Source: Larix kaempferi (Eukaryota > Streptophyta > Pinopsida > Pinales > Pinaceae). From it: DNA of 64,000 nucleotides. How positions within the stretch are numbered: position 1 is the first letter of the stretch; every line of letters begins with the position of its first letter. Below are positions 1-9,542 of this stretch, one piece after another. Position numbers and translations under genes: made by a program. The stretch lies in NCBI GenBank assembly GCA_027924585.1, contig BSBM01000307.1, positions 16,601,501 to 16,665,500 of the forward strand. Direction: 5' to 3'. Under the pieces are notes generated by a model. That model was not told where the DNA came from. It searched no databases and saw only the letters and a program-made list of their open reading frames with translations.

Positions 1-1765
1 AGACAATCAATCATACAGTTGCCTTGAATAGCTCTTCATCTTATTTGCTATGAACATAAATTTTGAGCAATGATATCCAGTTGTGATGATTCATCTAGTC
101 ACGTAGAGAGAAAGAAATTATGAGCATAAAAATTAAAGGATAAAACTAAGAAGAAACTTCTATTCTTCTCCCATCATAATGATTAAAACAATTTTATAGG
201 TATCATTTGGCATCCTCTCTGTGACTATAATAATAAAATCTAGATTCAGGCCTTCAACTTCTGTTTATAACACAAATTTAGTTTCCTTTATTTATATAGA
301 GTTTTAATACAAAGTATTATGCTTTTTGAAATTGAAATAGGATTTTTATTTCCAAACAAAAATAAAAGAGAATGGGAAAAGTCTTTTCAAATGAAATCCC
401 CAGGTTTCCAATCATTTTGACTCAACTTCACAAGAAATTGTCCAAGTGGTAATGATAAGGTTCACATTCAATTTTACCAAATTACCAAGCATAATTTCAC
501 CCTTAAGGCATAAAACCCTAGATATGGTAAGAATTAGGTGGCAAAGACTTAAGGAATCTTAATATCATTATCTAGTGGTAGTTTAGTAAAATTCAGTTAA
601 TTGTCAATTTACCCAAACCGATCTTTATCCTAAGAGTCTACACAAGTACATTGTTCATGCAAACAAATATAGATGAAGCATTATAATAGATGCCAGACTT
701 AGAATCCATTTCCAGCGAGCCTGTTCAGCACCCCGATGGGGTAAATTTGACATCCTATCAATCTCTTCCTTAGGTAGAATGCCACATTGCCAACAAGCCT
801 GTTCAATAACTTGATGGGTTTGCCTAGTCATACCATAGGCTGGTGCCCGCTGCCAGCAGACCTGTTTAGTATCCCGGTGGGTTAGCCTCTTACACCTATT
901 TTCCATCAGGGGCTCTTGTCCCAAACTTGACTTTAAAATAGTATAAATAAATTGCCTTTACTGGAAGTGAATGGGGGAGCAACTCTGAAAACCTACTTGG
1001 GAATGAGATGGTATTAGGTTGGAAGATATTCTAACAGATTGCTTATAAAAGGTTGGTAGCATGAAAAATTAACTCATGTATTCAAGTTAGTGCAAAGACA
1101 TATGATAACTATATTAATTTAATATGTAAACCACTGGATAATAACCAAAAGATATCCTCAGACTCCACCACCCTTTTCTTATGAAACTATTATGGTGTCT
1201 TTATGAATAGTAATTTGATGTTCTCTTTTGTTACCATTCACAAATATGCTCATCTAATTAGTTGTGAAGCCAATCAAAATACACTAGTATGTTGTAGATT
1301 CTATCAGATGAACTTTTCTGCTTATAAAGTCCTAAGATGAATTGAAATGAAGCTATATACTGCAAGATTCAAAAATTTGTATAAACAAAAAGGAAAATAA
1401 ATCTGCATCAAAGAAACAAAAAGAATAGTAGGCCACCTTATATATTCTAAAAGCATCTTCTTTTCAAATTTTACTTTAATACAGGGGTTCCATTAAAGAG
1501 ATGGTTAAGGTATTCCAAAAAAAGACTGGAAAATCTATTATATTACTAAATGAAAAATCTCATTTAAACTAAATAATTAAAAAGATCAACCTTATGAGAA
1601 CATCGAAACCAAAAAGAAATAGAGTAAACTCCCCTGTTTTTTTTCAACGGAAGAAAATACCTGCAAAAATTCAAAGTGACCCAGTAAGCATAATCCAAAA
1701 ATAAACATCTCAAATAAAAAAAAACACCTATACATATATACAAAAGGAGCTTCAACCAAAATATC
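1..1765. other. AT-rich flank of a Gypsy relic, no gene
   Basis: No coding region is supported here. The stretch follows the end of a minus-strand integrase reading frame, so it is probably the 3' untranslated region, and perhaps part of the 3' LTR, of that relic. I could not place a polypurine tract or LTR border. The only structure seen is a small tandem repeat at 711-885. Confidence 0.4.
711..885. repeat. Short degenerate tandem repeat, three copies
   Basis: Three diverged copies of a 60-80 bp unit share the core agcctgttcag followed by a cc(c/t)(c/g)(a/g)tgggt block. They start near 711, 791 and 851. Such repeats are common in 3' untranslated regions of plant Gypsy elements. No coding role is suggested. 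Confidence 0.5.
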
Positions 1766-2390
1766 TCAAGGAGGAAGAGGAGATGAAGAAGCCACATCTC
1801 CACCTACCAACCCCAACTTAGATTGACGAGCCAAATCATGAATGAACTCCTGTTTAGAAATAGGTTTATGATATACGTTTAACCGATGTCCATTAACCAC
1901 AAAGGAAACCTGTTCATCATCAATTGTTTTTATTTTCATAGAACCATTGTCAAAAATACTAACCACTTCATAAAGTCCCAACCATCTTGTTGTGAGTTTG
2001 CCTTTAAAGTTTTTAAACCTAGAGACAAACAATAAGGCCCAATCACCTTCTTGAAAACTCCTCTTCTTTATAAACTTATCATGCCATTTAGTTCTTTGAT
2101 TCTGTATTAAAATAGTCCTCTGAACAACTTCTTGCCAGATTTCATCAAGTTCATTTAATTACACAAGTCTTTGTTTTTGTGCCTCTTCTAAATTCAAGCC
2201 TAGTTGTGTAGCCATACAAAAAGTTTTCACTTGGAATTCGATAGGTAGTAGAACTTGTTTTCCATAAACGAGCTCATATGGAGTATGTCCTATGGTATTC
2301 CTCCATGTAGTCCTGTAAGCCCATAGTGCTTCAAGAAGCCTATCTTCCCAATCTTTGTGATGCATTTGGACAGTTTTGGTTAAGATAGCC
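1766..2390 (-). pseudogene. Ty3/Gypsy integrase, C-terminal half (relic)
   Basis: Reading 2390 to 1766 on the minus strand gives the C-terminal part of a plant Gypsy integrase. The core end carries DRLLEALWAYRTTW and TPYELVYGKQ. After it comes the C-terminal DNA-binding module, with GDWALLFVSRF, a TTRWLGLYEVV stretch and a VNGHRLNVYHKP end. An in-frame TAA near 2158 replaces a probable Gln codon, so the copy is dead. At 2390 the frame stops abruptly at element A and resumes at 10597, giving one integrase cut in two. Integrase inserts reverse-transcribed cDNA into the host chromosome. Family assignment is secure; lineage is not. Confidence 0.88.
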
Positions 2391-2495
2391 TGTTATAGCT
2401 TGAAATGACACCTCTCCGTCCGTGACGACACTTGCTTCCCTTGGTCGCATGACGACACTTCTTGAGATCAAGTTCAGGCACACAACAGGACATTT
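2391..2495 (+). repeat. Element A 5' LTR start, part matching the 3' LTR
   Basis: These 105 bases match 9543-9647 with about four substitutions, then similarity drops abruptly. Beyond this point only scattered motifs recur, such as agtagcgccc and gaaacctcttgag. The 5' LTR must continue further, but I could not fix its inner border, and no TATA box like that of the 3' LTR was seen. Confidence 0.8.
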
Positions 2496-4327
2496 GTACG
2501 CTACTGTTTGTACAACACAGTAGGGCCCATACACTACTTTTATTCTACACAGTAGCGCCCATTCTGCTATGGGTGCTAGTTTCCTTCATACACAGTAGCG
2601 CTCAAAATCTGGGTTTGATTTTTTTGAGTTTTTGGGTTGTGGACCCAAATTTGGGGGCTGTGGCTGCATTTTTTGGGGTCCCTGATGACCCTAGGTCTGA
2701 GTTAAATTACTGTAAGTGGTCTCCCATAGTTGTACTGATCCTACATTCATGATTTGAACCTCTTTTGATCGATTTGGGCTTGTTTGGAAAGTTTTGGGGT
2801 TTGTTGACCTAAGTTGGGGGGTTGTGGGCCTGTTTGGTGTTTTGTACCCTAATTTGAGTCTGACTGAACTTGCTTGCCCCATTTTCCACTGGATTTGAAA
2901 CCTCTTGAGTCTTCTTGACCTTGTTTGTATCTATTTGAGTGAAATTTCTCTTTTAGGTTGGTTTCTTATCCTCCCTTATGCTTTTAGTTTTTCTTTTGTA
3001 GTGAAAGCTCAAGTGTTTTGGCTGTTGTTCAAGACCTTGTTTGCATTGTTTATGTGCAAACGTGACTTTACCAAACCATACTTCTTTGTAGGTCATTTGC
3101 TTCGTTTGGGTCTAAAAGTAGTTTTTGTACTCTTTTCCCAATGGTTGGCATGCTTACATCAATAAGAATTTGAAAGTCATATTTGGTAGCTTTTACTGTT
3201 TCATAAAGAGAACTTGAAAGTTTCTTTGATTTGCTTTGATAGTAGGTTAGTTTCAGTTTTTGTTTCTTACCTTTGAAAAGCATAAAGAATTTTGATTCAT
3301 TTTCTGAATAGAGTACCTTGCAAGTGGCTTAAAAGATTTTAGAGTGTTTTGCATAAAAAAGAACAAGTTTTCTTTTGCATACCTAGTTGCTTGAGTAGCT
3401 GCATTCTTAGGTTTTGAGTTTATTTTTGTACATTTAGACTTTATTTTTACCCTTTTTGCATTCGAAAGATTAAAAAATTGCATTTGCACATGCATTCTAG
3501 ATCAGAATTTTAAGACTTGCATTGAAAAGAAAAAGATTTGTTTGGTGGTAAATATTTCATTTTCAGTACTCTATCTCTATTATAACCACTCTCACACACC
3601 CACTACCTTTTTTGAGTAAGCAAGTAACCTTTAAAATGAACCCTAATAAAATGAACTAGCAGCATTTTCTTTTCTAGGTTACACTACACCAACTAGTCTT
3701 GGTTAGGATCTTGGGTTTAAAACACCTTAAACCACCCAAGATCACACATTACGCAAAAATCGTAGTGAGACTATCACAGGTAAATCCATTTCATTCAAAA
3801 CTTGCCTGGGATCTATGCAGTAGGTCATTGCGAGATCAGATTGTTGGGAATACTCCTCCTACTTTCTGTTCGAGCATACGCCAGGATTGGATTGCGTATT
3901 GGGGACTCTTTCGAGTTTCGGGCTTAGTTACCCTGCCCACGCTTTTTGATTCGACCGGTGACTGTTCCCCCAGGAGTTTTCGGTGTTGTGGTATCCTTAG
4001 TATCAGACTCTAGGTTCATACACAGGTGACAGCGGAGGGTATATCTGCTGTACCTAGGACAGACGTGGGAGGAAATCCCTTGCAGGTCTTTGGGAGGGCG
4101 GTTGGGTGATTCCAGCGCTTGCACCCTTAGTCATTGTATTGTGGACCCTGGGTAACTGTCCTTCATCCTTCGTTGATCTGTTCTGGGCCCTCATCATCCC
4201 AGACTCTTCTCCGGAAGGCATCTGGTTGCCTGGTTTGATTTACCTAGGACCTTTTTAGTGGTGTGCTCTTTGTGCTACTTGTTTTAGTTTGCCTTAGAGA
4301 ACTTCTTGTTCATTTGAGCAGGAAACT
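2496..4327 (+). other. Element A remaining 5' LTR and leader, non-coding
   Basis: No gene is supported. At 2500-2600 a motif acacagtagcgccc recurs three times. The part after about 3540 resembles the leader of element B in layout (pyrimidine-rich stretch with cacacacccac, then a GC-richer block before the ORF). Possible primer-site remnants around 3899 (ttggggactct) and 3956 (cggtgactgttcccc) resemble the TGGCGACTC site of element B, but neither follows an LTR ending in CA, so no primer-binding site is called. Confidence 0.4.
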
Positions 4328-6484
4328 ATGTCTAGCATTCCGGTGAGTGCCAATCAAGGTACCCCTGTTCCAGGGGATCCTTGTGCTGTTCCATTCATTG
4401 GAAACATTGGTACTCCCTTAATGGCTACTCTGAATCTTCCTGGATTCACTATTGGGCTGCCGGTTTGGTTGTTTTCCACTCCGAATGCCTTGCATGCTCC
4501 TGATGCTTCTTTTGTGAGCACCTCAAATCAAGAGCATCAGAACCCTGTGCCTCCCTTGCCAGTAACATCTTCTCCTCCTCCTTCTACCTCATGTGGCAAA
4601 AGTAGCAATACTAGCAACCAGCAGTCTAAAAGGAATAGACGGAGGAAGAATGGGAAGAAGATGCCAAAACAAGGGGGTAGCAACCCAGCCTCTGTGAGTC
4701 ATGCTGGGGGCAAGCACCCTTCCTCTGCAAGTCATGCGGGGGGCACCTACCCAGCCTCTGGAGGTCATGTTGGGAGAAAAATTTTAGTCAATGAAAATAA
4801 TATTGAAAGTTTGTCTTCAACCACTGTCAGTCATGTTGAGGACACGTCATTGATCACTGCTAGTCATATTAATGACAAGTCACCAGTTCCTGTGAGTCAT
4901 ACTGGAGACACCAGATCAACCACTGCAAGTCATGCTGAGGGAGTTGACATTGTCGACAAACCAAACAAACAGAAGCTTAAGTTCCCTTGTAAGTTTTGCG
5001 AGGGAGATCACCTTACTTACTTGTCTGTACTTCCAGAAGTGCAAAAAGTGTGGTCCTTAGTTCAAAAGTCTTCTGCTTCTGAGCAACCAGCCTCTGTGAG
5101 TCATGCTGGGGGCAAGCTGTCAGCCAATGCTAGTCATGCTGAGAGTATTGACGTTGTAAAGGAGTCTAAACCTATAGGACGGAAACCAAAGTTCCCTTGT
5201 AAACTTTGTAAGGTAGATCATCTTACTCACCGATGCCCTGCCATTCCAGAGGCACGAAGAGTGTGGTCCATGTCTGAAGAAACTTCTGTTCCTGAGTTGT
5301 CTATAGATTCCCTGCAGTCAGATCAACCTTTGGTTGATAAAGTGGTTGAACCAATGCAATCTTTGGTCGACCCCACTCTTCCTTCGGAGAGTGAAGTGAT
5401 CGAATCGATGCAATCTTCGACCGATCCCATCAGTCCTTCAGAGATTGATCCACCTACTACTGAAGTCTTCTGCATTACCAGTTTGAATATTCCTGAAAAA
5501 GAGGGCACTTCATCTGTGCCATGTGAACCCCTACCAAGCCCTAGGATTGTTTCCTTTGATTGGAATAGTCTAGCCGAGCCTCGTCTTCCTTTTTCGACAC
5601 CTTTCCAGATAAAGGTTGATATCGGGAACCATACGGTTAATCGATGCATTGTTGATGAAGGTGCTTCTGTTAGTATCTTATCCGCTTATGCTTGGAGGGA
5701 TTTGGGTTTCCCTAATGTTATTCCAGCTGTTAATTGGCCGTTGACCTTCGATAAAAGACCTAGTGAACCGTTTGGATTCCTCCGTCAGGCACCTGTTACT
5801 TTGGGTGGAAAAACAGTCTTAGTTGATTTTATGGTTTTAAAGGACCCTATGGAATTTGATATGATCCTCGGGCGTGATTACGTTTATGCTATGCATGCTG
5901 TGGTGTCTACGCTTTTTCGTGTGATGCATTTCCCTCATAACGAAAACATTGTCACCATCGACCAGCTTGCATTCGTTGATCCTCCTTATTACCCAACTGT
6001 AGACCAGTCGGATCCCTCGTCATTAGGCACTACTATGTCACATGGGAATGTTGTGGCATATTGTTCCTTGAGTTCAAATGCTACTGAGAAGAAGTCTCTG
6101 AATTCATGCTTACCTTCTCGGGACTTGGTCCCAGCTTTTGACCAAGTGACACCTCCATCTGAATGTTTAGATATGTGTTCTATCTGGGATGATATACTTC
6201 CTTCTGATGAAGTTTTCCTAGAGTCCATAGTACAGTCTGCCATTCATTTGGATGTTGATCCAGTCGCAGTAATGTCCAGCCCCGGTTTGACCTTAAAGTA
6301 TGATCTTCCTACTGTTGAGTCTTTGGACTCTCCTATAGATCAGCAAATCGGTGTTCCTGCTGAGTTTGATTCTGCTTCTAGAATTTTCAACTCCCGTGAT
6401 GATGAATTTGTTTCTGCAGATTCCATCATGTCCTTCAACTTTGATCTTCATCCTGAAGTTGATCTTGTTGATTGTAAGTCCTAG
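4328..6484 (+). CDS. Element A gag-like/retropepsin ORF (718 aa)
   Basis: An intact 718-codon frame. Residues 31-47 hold MATLNLPGFTIGLPVW, a motif also present in element B. Residues 101-112 are strongly basic (KRNRRRKNGKKM). Residues 120-275 contain about nine SHAGG/SHVED/SHTGD-type repeats. Two CCHC knuckles follow: a decayed one at 221-233, whose last Cys is Ser, and an intact one at C291-C294-H298-C303. A retropepsin-like domain spans about 415-550, with active-site VDEGAS at 442-447 and ILGRDY at 513-518. The capsid core seen in element B is absent, so this is not a normal gag. It may bind nucleic acid and process proteins. The start is the first ATG of the open frame. It ends in a single TAG, after which the same frame stays open for 267 codons. 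Confidence 0.8.
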   Translation: MSSIPVSANQGTPVPGDPCAVPFIGNIGTPLMATLNLPGFTIGLPVWLFSTPNALHAPDASFVSTSNQEHQNPVPPLPVTSSPPPSTSCGKSSNTSNQQSKRNRRRKNGKKMPKQGGSNPASVSHAGGKHPSSASHAGGTYPASGGHVGRKILVNENNIESLSSTTVSHVEDTSLITASHINDKSPVPVSHTGDTRSTTASHAEGVDIVDKPNKQKLKFPCKFCEGDHLTYLSVLPEVQKVWSLVQKSSASEQPASVSHAGGKLSANASHAESIDVVKESKPIGRKPKFPCKLCKVDHLTHRCPAIPEARRVWSMSEETSVPELSIDSLQSDQPLVDKVVEPMQSLVDPTLPSESEVIESMQSSTDPISPSEIDPPTTEVFCITSLNIPEKEGTSSVPCEPLPSPRIVSFDWNSLAEPRLPFSTPFQIKVDIGNHTVNRCIVDEGASVSILSAYAWRDLGFPNVIPAVNWPLTFDKRPSEPFGFLRQAPVTLGGKTVLVDFMVLKDPMEFDMILGRDYVYAMHAVVSTLFRVMHFPHNENIVTIDQLAFVDPPYYPTVDQSDPSSLGTTMSHGNVVAYCSLSSNATEKKSLNSCLPSRDLVPAFDQVTPPSECLDMCSIWDDILPSDEVFLESIVQSAIHLDVDPVAVMSSPGLTLKYDLPTVESLDSPIDQQIGVPAEFDSASRIFNSRDDEFVSADSIMSFNFDLHPEVDLVDCKS

Positions 6485-7288
6485 GGCTTGGGTACCATAG
6501 AGTCTTCATTTGAAAACTCTGCCTTGTTTATGCCTGTTGTTGATGATAGTGAAGTTGAAAGTATTTCTACCACAGTGACTTGTATCGGGTCTTTCCTTAC
6601 ATATGTTTTAGATATGATCCTGGTACTAATGTTTCTTGGAGACAGGATTCTTAGCTGGATGTATACTTGCTTACTGGTCCTTTTCGACACCTTGTGCAAC
6701 CATGTCAGGTATATTCGGAACCTTGCATATAGGTTTAGGCTTCCCCGCTGTTATGTTGCATTTGAACCTTTTCCCATCCGAATTCGCCATAGGGTCGAAC
6801 CTGTTGGATATTGGTGTGTTAGCCATCTCTTTATGCATTGTGCACCAGTCCGACAACAGAGCCTAACTAACATGGGTCACCCTAGTCAGCACCCTTATGC
6901 CATTCTGGTGCCCATGCTGAGTTTTTCTCATAGGTTCGGGAGCCTTTTTAGATTTACCATGACTTTGAGAAGAAGCCTCATATCTTTCTTCCTCATATAT
7001 TTCTGTCCATCCCTGATAAGGCTCCCATCTTTGTGTTCAAATTACATATGCATCTATTCTGATCCCGCTTGCGCTAATGAGCCTGAAGCCGGCTTCCACG
7101 CTTTTAGCCCGTTGTATAAGCCTCCATCTCTGATCTCGTTTCCGCTAAGCCCTGTATCATTTTGCCCTCACAATTTGACACCTTTTACCTGGAGGAGACA
7201 CACCCTGAGTGTACTTATCTTGCTCATGTTCCTTGCATTAGGCATAGCTTTGTTCCATGCGCTTGGAGCTAGTTTTGCATGTCCCTGA
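6485..7288 (+). CDS. Hydrophobic ORF following a TAG in the same frame
   Basis: Directly after the TAG at 6482-6484 the same frame runs open for 267 codons, too long to be comfortable chance in AT-biased DNA. It encodes hydrophobic stretches that could be membrane segments: two near its start (around TYVLDMILVLMFL and MYTCLLVLFDTL) and one near its end (VLILLMFLALGIALF). There is no ATG at the junction, so it would need readthrough, or a separate start inside. No family is recognised. An envelope-like role is conceivable from position alone, but pyrimidine-rich DNA tends to encode hydrophobic residues in several frames here, so non-coding origin is a real alternative. Confidence 0.3.
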   Translation, partial: GLGTIESSFENSALFMPVVDDSEVESISTTVTCIGSFLTYVLDMILVLMFLGDRILSWMYTCLLVLFDTLCNHVRYIRNLAYRFRLPRCYVAFEPFPIRIRHRVEPVGYWCVSHLFMHCAPVRQQSLTNMGHPSQHPYAILVPMLSFSHRFGSLFRFTMTLRRSLISFFLIYFCPSLIRLPSLCSNYICIYSDPACANEPEAGFHAFSPLYKPPSLISFPLSPVSFCPHNLTPFTWRRHTLSVLILLMFLALGIALFHALGASFACP

Positions 7289-7307
7289 CACTCGTCTCCT
7301 CCCAAAG

Positions 7308-7613
7308 CGAGCATTCTTCTTTTACTTCGAGCTCGTTAAAAACAGTAAGTAGGTTTCGAGCATTCTTCTTTTACTTCGAGCTCGTTAAAAACAGTAAGTA
7401 GGTTGCGAGCATTCTTCTACCTTTACTTCGAGCTCGTTAAAAACAGTAAGTAGGTTATGAGCAGTCTTCCACCTTTCCTTCGAGCTCGTTAAAAACAGTA
7501 AGGAGGCTATGAGCATTTCTTTCATCTTCACTTCGAGCTCATTAAAAACAGTAAGGAAGTTGTGAGCATTTTCTGTATCTCCTTTGAGCTCATTAAAAAC
7601 AGTAAGGAGGTCA
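7308..7613 (+). repeat. Six-copy tandem repeat of 49-53 bp
   Basis: Copies start at 7308, 7357, 7406, 7458, 7510 and 7563. Each opens with [CT]GAGCA and carries a conserved gctc[ga]ttaaaaacagtaag core. The first two copies are almost identical; later ones diverge at sites that keep internal pairing. They form the first part of a longer structured array. Confidence 0.93.
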
Positions 7614-8305
7614 TGAGTTTAATTTTCCAGACTCGTTAAACCTTTACGGAAAAGATCCATATGGAGTTCTTTTAAGCCCTTTTCAGACTCCTTAAATAGG
7701 AAAAGTTTGCCGAGCATAGTTGTCTTTTCGGGCTCGTTAAAATAACTGAACCGACATCCACTTAGGTATAGAATTACCCCTTTTCCGGGCCTTGGTGGAT
7801 AATTTACGGAGAAGGTATACTCTAGGTATACTTTGGTATGCGCTAGAAGAGTTCTTCTTCCATCATTTTACACTTTTTCGGGGAAGGAGATTAACTTTAC
7901 GAAAAAGGACCTTTGGAGTCGTCTTTAGGGTTTTCAGACTCTCGAAATGTGAAAACACCAAGCGAGCATTCACCTACTCGGGCTCGATGTGAAATCCACG
8001 AGATGGTTAATAGAGGACTGTTTAAGTTTTTCAACTCTATAAACAAGAAAACACCGCCGAGCACATACCAATCCGGGCTCGATATAAAATCCACAGATAG
8101 GTGTATAGAGGACTATTTAAGTTTTTCAACTCTATAAGCAAGAAAACACCGCCGAGCATAGACCAATCCGGGATCGATATAAAATCCACGGATAGGTGTA
8201 TGGAGTTTTCTTCTAGGTTTTTTTAGACTCCTTAAACATGAAAATACCGTCGAGCATGCTTTAGTTCTTTGTCAAGCTCGTTAAAAAATGAAAAAGGAAA
8301 GGGAA
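7308..8305 (+). other. Array of about 19 H-type pseudoknot-like RNA units
   Basis: Units of about 49 nt each contain two interleaved complementary pairs, X-A-X'-A'. In the unit at 7916-7956, X is GAGTC (7916-7920), A is GTTTTCA (7930-7936), X' is GACTC (7937-7941) and A' is TGAAAAC (7950-7956), with no base between A and X'. Others: X/X' ATCCAC/GTGGAT (7756, 7795) with A/A' CCTTTTCCG/CGGAGAAGG (7779, 7807); ATAGAG/CTCTAT (8010, 8035) with GTTTTTC/GAAAAC (8026, 8047). X pairs covary: CGAGC/GCTCG at 7308, TGAGC/GCTCG at 7458, TGAGC/GCTCA at 7510 and 7563. A pairs covary: TACTT/AAGTA at 7323/7347 and TCCTT/AAGGA at 7476/7500. G-U pairs exist only in the + strand RNA. Loop 3 is A-rich. Function unknown; translation, packaging or RNA stability are possible. 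A few units, such as those near 7819 and 8251, pair poorly. Confidence 0.75.
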
Positions 8306-9528
8306 GGGAAGAATGTTAAAATATCTTTCAATATGATGGCAGCAAGTCAACTATCTCCTTGAACAAAGCACCTGTTTTGAGTCTATCAAACAAGTTGGGT
8401 TCTAGTGTTGGCCTTAGGATAAACCTGATCTCAGAGTTCTTACTCCTCCGTTTGGTTAGTCTTCCAATCATTTGGAGAATCTGTTAATGTCTCCTACATT
8501 GCAGACTTGCGTCGTGGTTCCTTTATGTTCAAAGTTGCCTAAGTCACTTTTGTGTCGTGCTCACTGTTCAAGGATATAACCTGTGTTGGCCATTCTGCAG
8601 TTGCCTTGACCTCATGTGTCGGCCATTCCTTGGTGTCAGTATTTTTCATCATTTGTTCTACTCCAAATCAGCTCATACCTATTGAGTGTCCCTCGTGTTG
8701 GATGATGGAGGATGCATTAAGGCCTCCCTTCCCACAGACTTCTTCCCATCGACTTCAGCTCATTGTGCTCTGAGAATGAAGTTTAGAGTTTTGGTTAGTA
8801 CCTTGGGGATTGCAGTCATTAGTGGCAGTTTCCCTCACTATTGGATAGATGGGAATACATCAATGTCTCCTATCCGATGGATTCTTCAAGTGTTCGACGG
8901 CAAGACCACTTATTCACACTTGCTTGAATGTACTAGGTACCTTGGGTTCCATTTTCATTATTGGTGGACACCCTCGCGTTTGTTAACGGTATACATCAAT
9001 GAGCGGTAATCAAACGATACCTCCCATGTTCGACATCAACTCATTTATTCGCATGGATAGGTTTGTACCTTGGGTTGTTTTTGGATGAAGACCTTGGGAT
9101 CCTCGATAGCATCACCTTATTTATGTTATCGCCCAAGTTGCGCAAGACTGAGCCACACTCTTTTTGGCTCTTGATGAGACATAGATCCAGCTTGTTCTCT
9201 ATGGCTATGTTCTCCAGTTTTGACATAGATCCACCTTGTATTTCTGTGGCTATGTTTACACTTATGTTCCTCATGGATCCATGCTGTATTTTAGTGGCCA
9301 TGATATATGCATCAGTATTTGGATCATTATTGTATCCTCTTGGAGGTCATGTTCCACCATTTGAACATGGACAGTTACCCCAAGGATGAGTTTGTTTGAC
9401 ATTGCCTTTGCTTTCAGGTACTTCATTTGAGCCTATGATTCTTGGTTTCTCCGTTCCTCCATGATTCAACTCTTTTTTATTTATAATGTATTTCGGCCAT
9501 CGTTTCCCATACTCCCTCTGACCTCATA
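8306..9528 (+). other. Element A 3' spacer, no gene
   Basis: No coding region is supported. Short frames here are unrelated to known families. A loose repeat of the motif (a/g)catagatcca(g/c)cttgt with ctatggctatgtt occurs around 9178-9260. The segment occupies the same place as 52950-54220 in element B, between the pseudoknot-like array and the purine tract. Confidence 0.5.
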
Positions 9529-9542
9529 CATTAGGGGGCATC
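9529..9542 (+). promoter_or_regulatory. Polypurine tract of element A
   Basis: The sequence cattagggggcatc lies immediately before the 3' LTR start. The same motif with one or two changes precedes the 3' LTR of element B at 54221. A purine-rich run here primes plus-strand DNA synthesis. Confidence 0.75.

Noticed and set aside
655-924. 89-codon minus-strand frame
   Set aside because: It is created by the small tandem repeat at 711-885 and matches no family.
3895-3975. Primer-binding site of element A
   Set aside because: ttggggactct and cggtgactgttcccc resemble the element B site, but no LTR ending in CA precedes them at the right distance.
6636-6866. Second hydrophobic frame overlapping 6485-7288
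   Set aside because: Pyrimidine-rich DNA gives hydrophobic translations in more than one phase; no evidence favours this frame.
7308-7613. CRISPR-like regularly spaced repeats
   Set aside because: The repeats are continuous units without unique spacers, lie inside a plant retrotransposon and are better explained by paired RNA arms.
7308-8305. Integrated plant RNA virus 3' end as the source of the pseudoknots
   Set aside because: No viral coding sequence or tRNA-like end is present, and two different elements carry the array at the same retrotransposon position.
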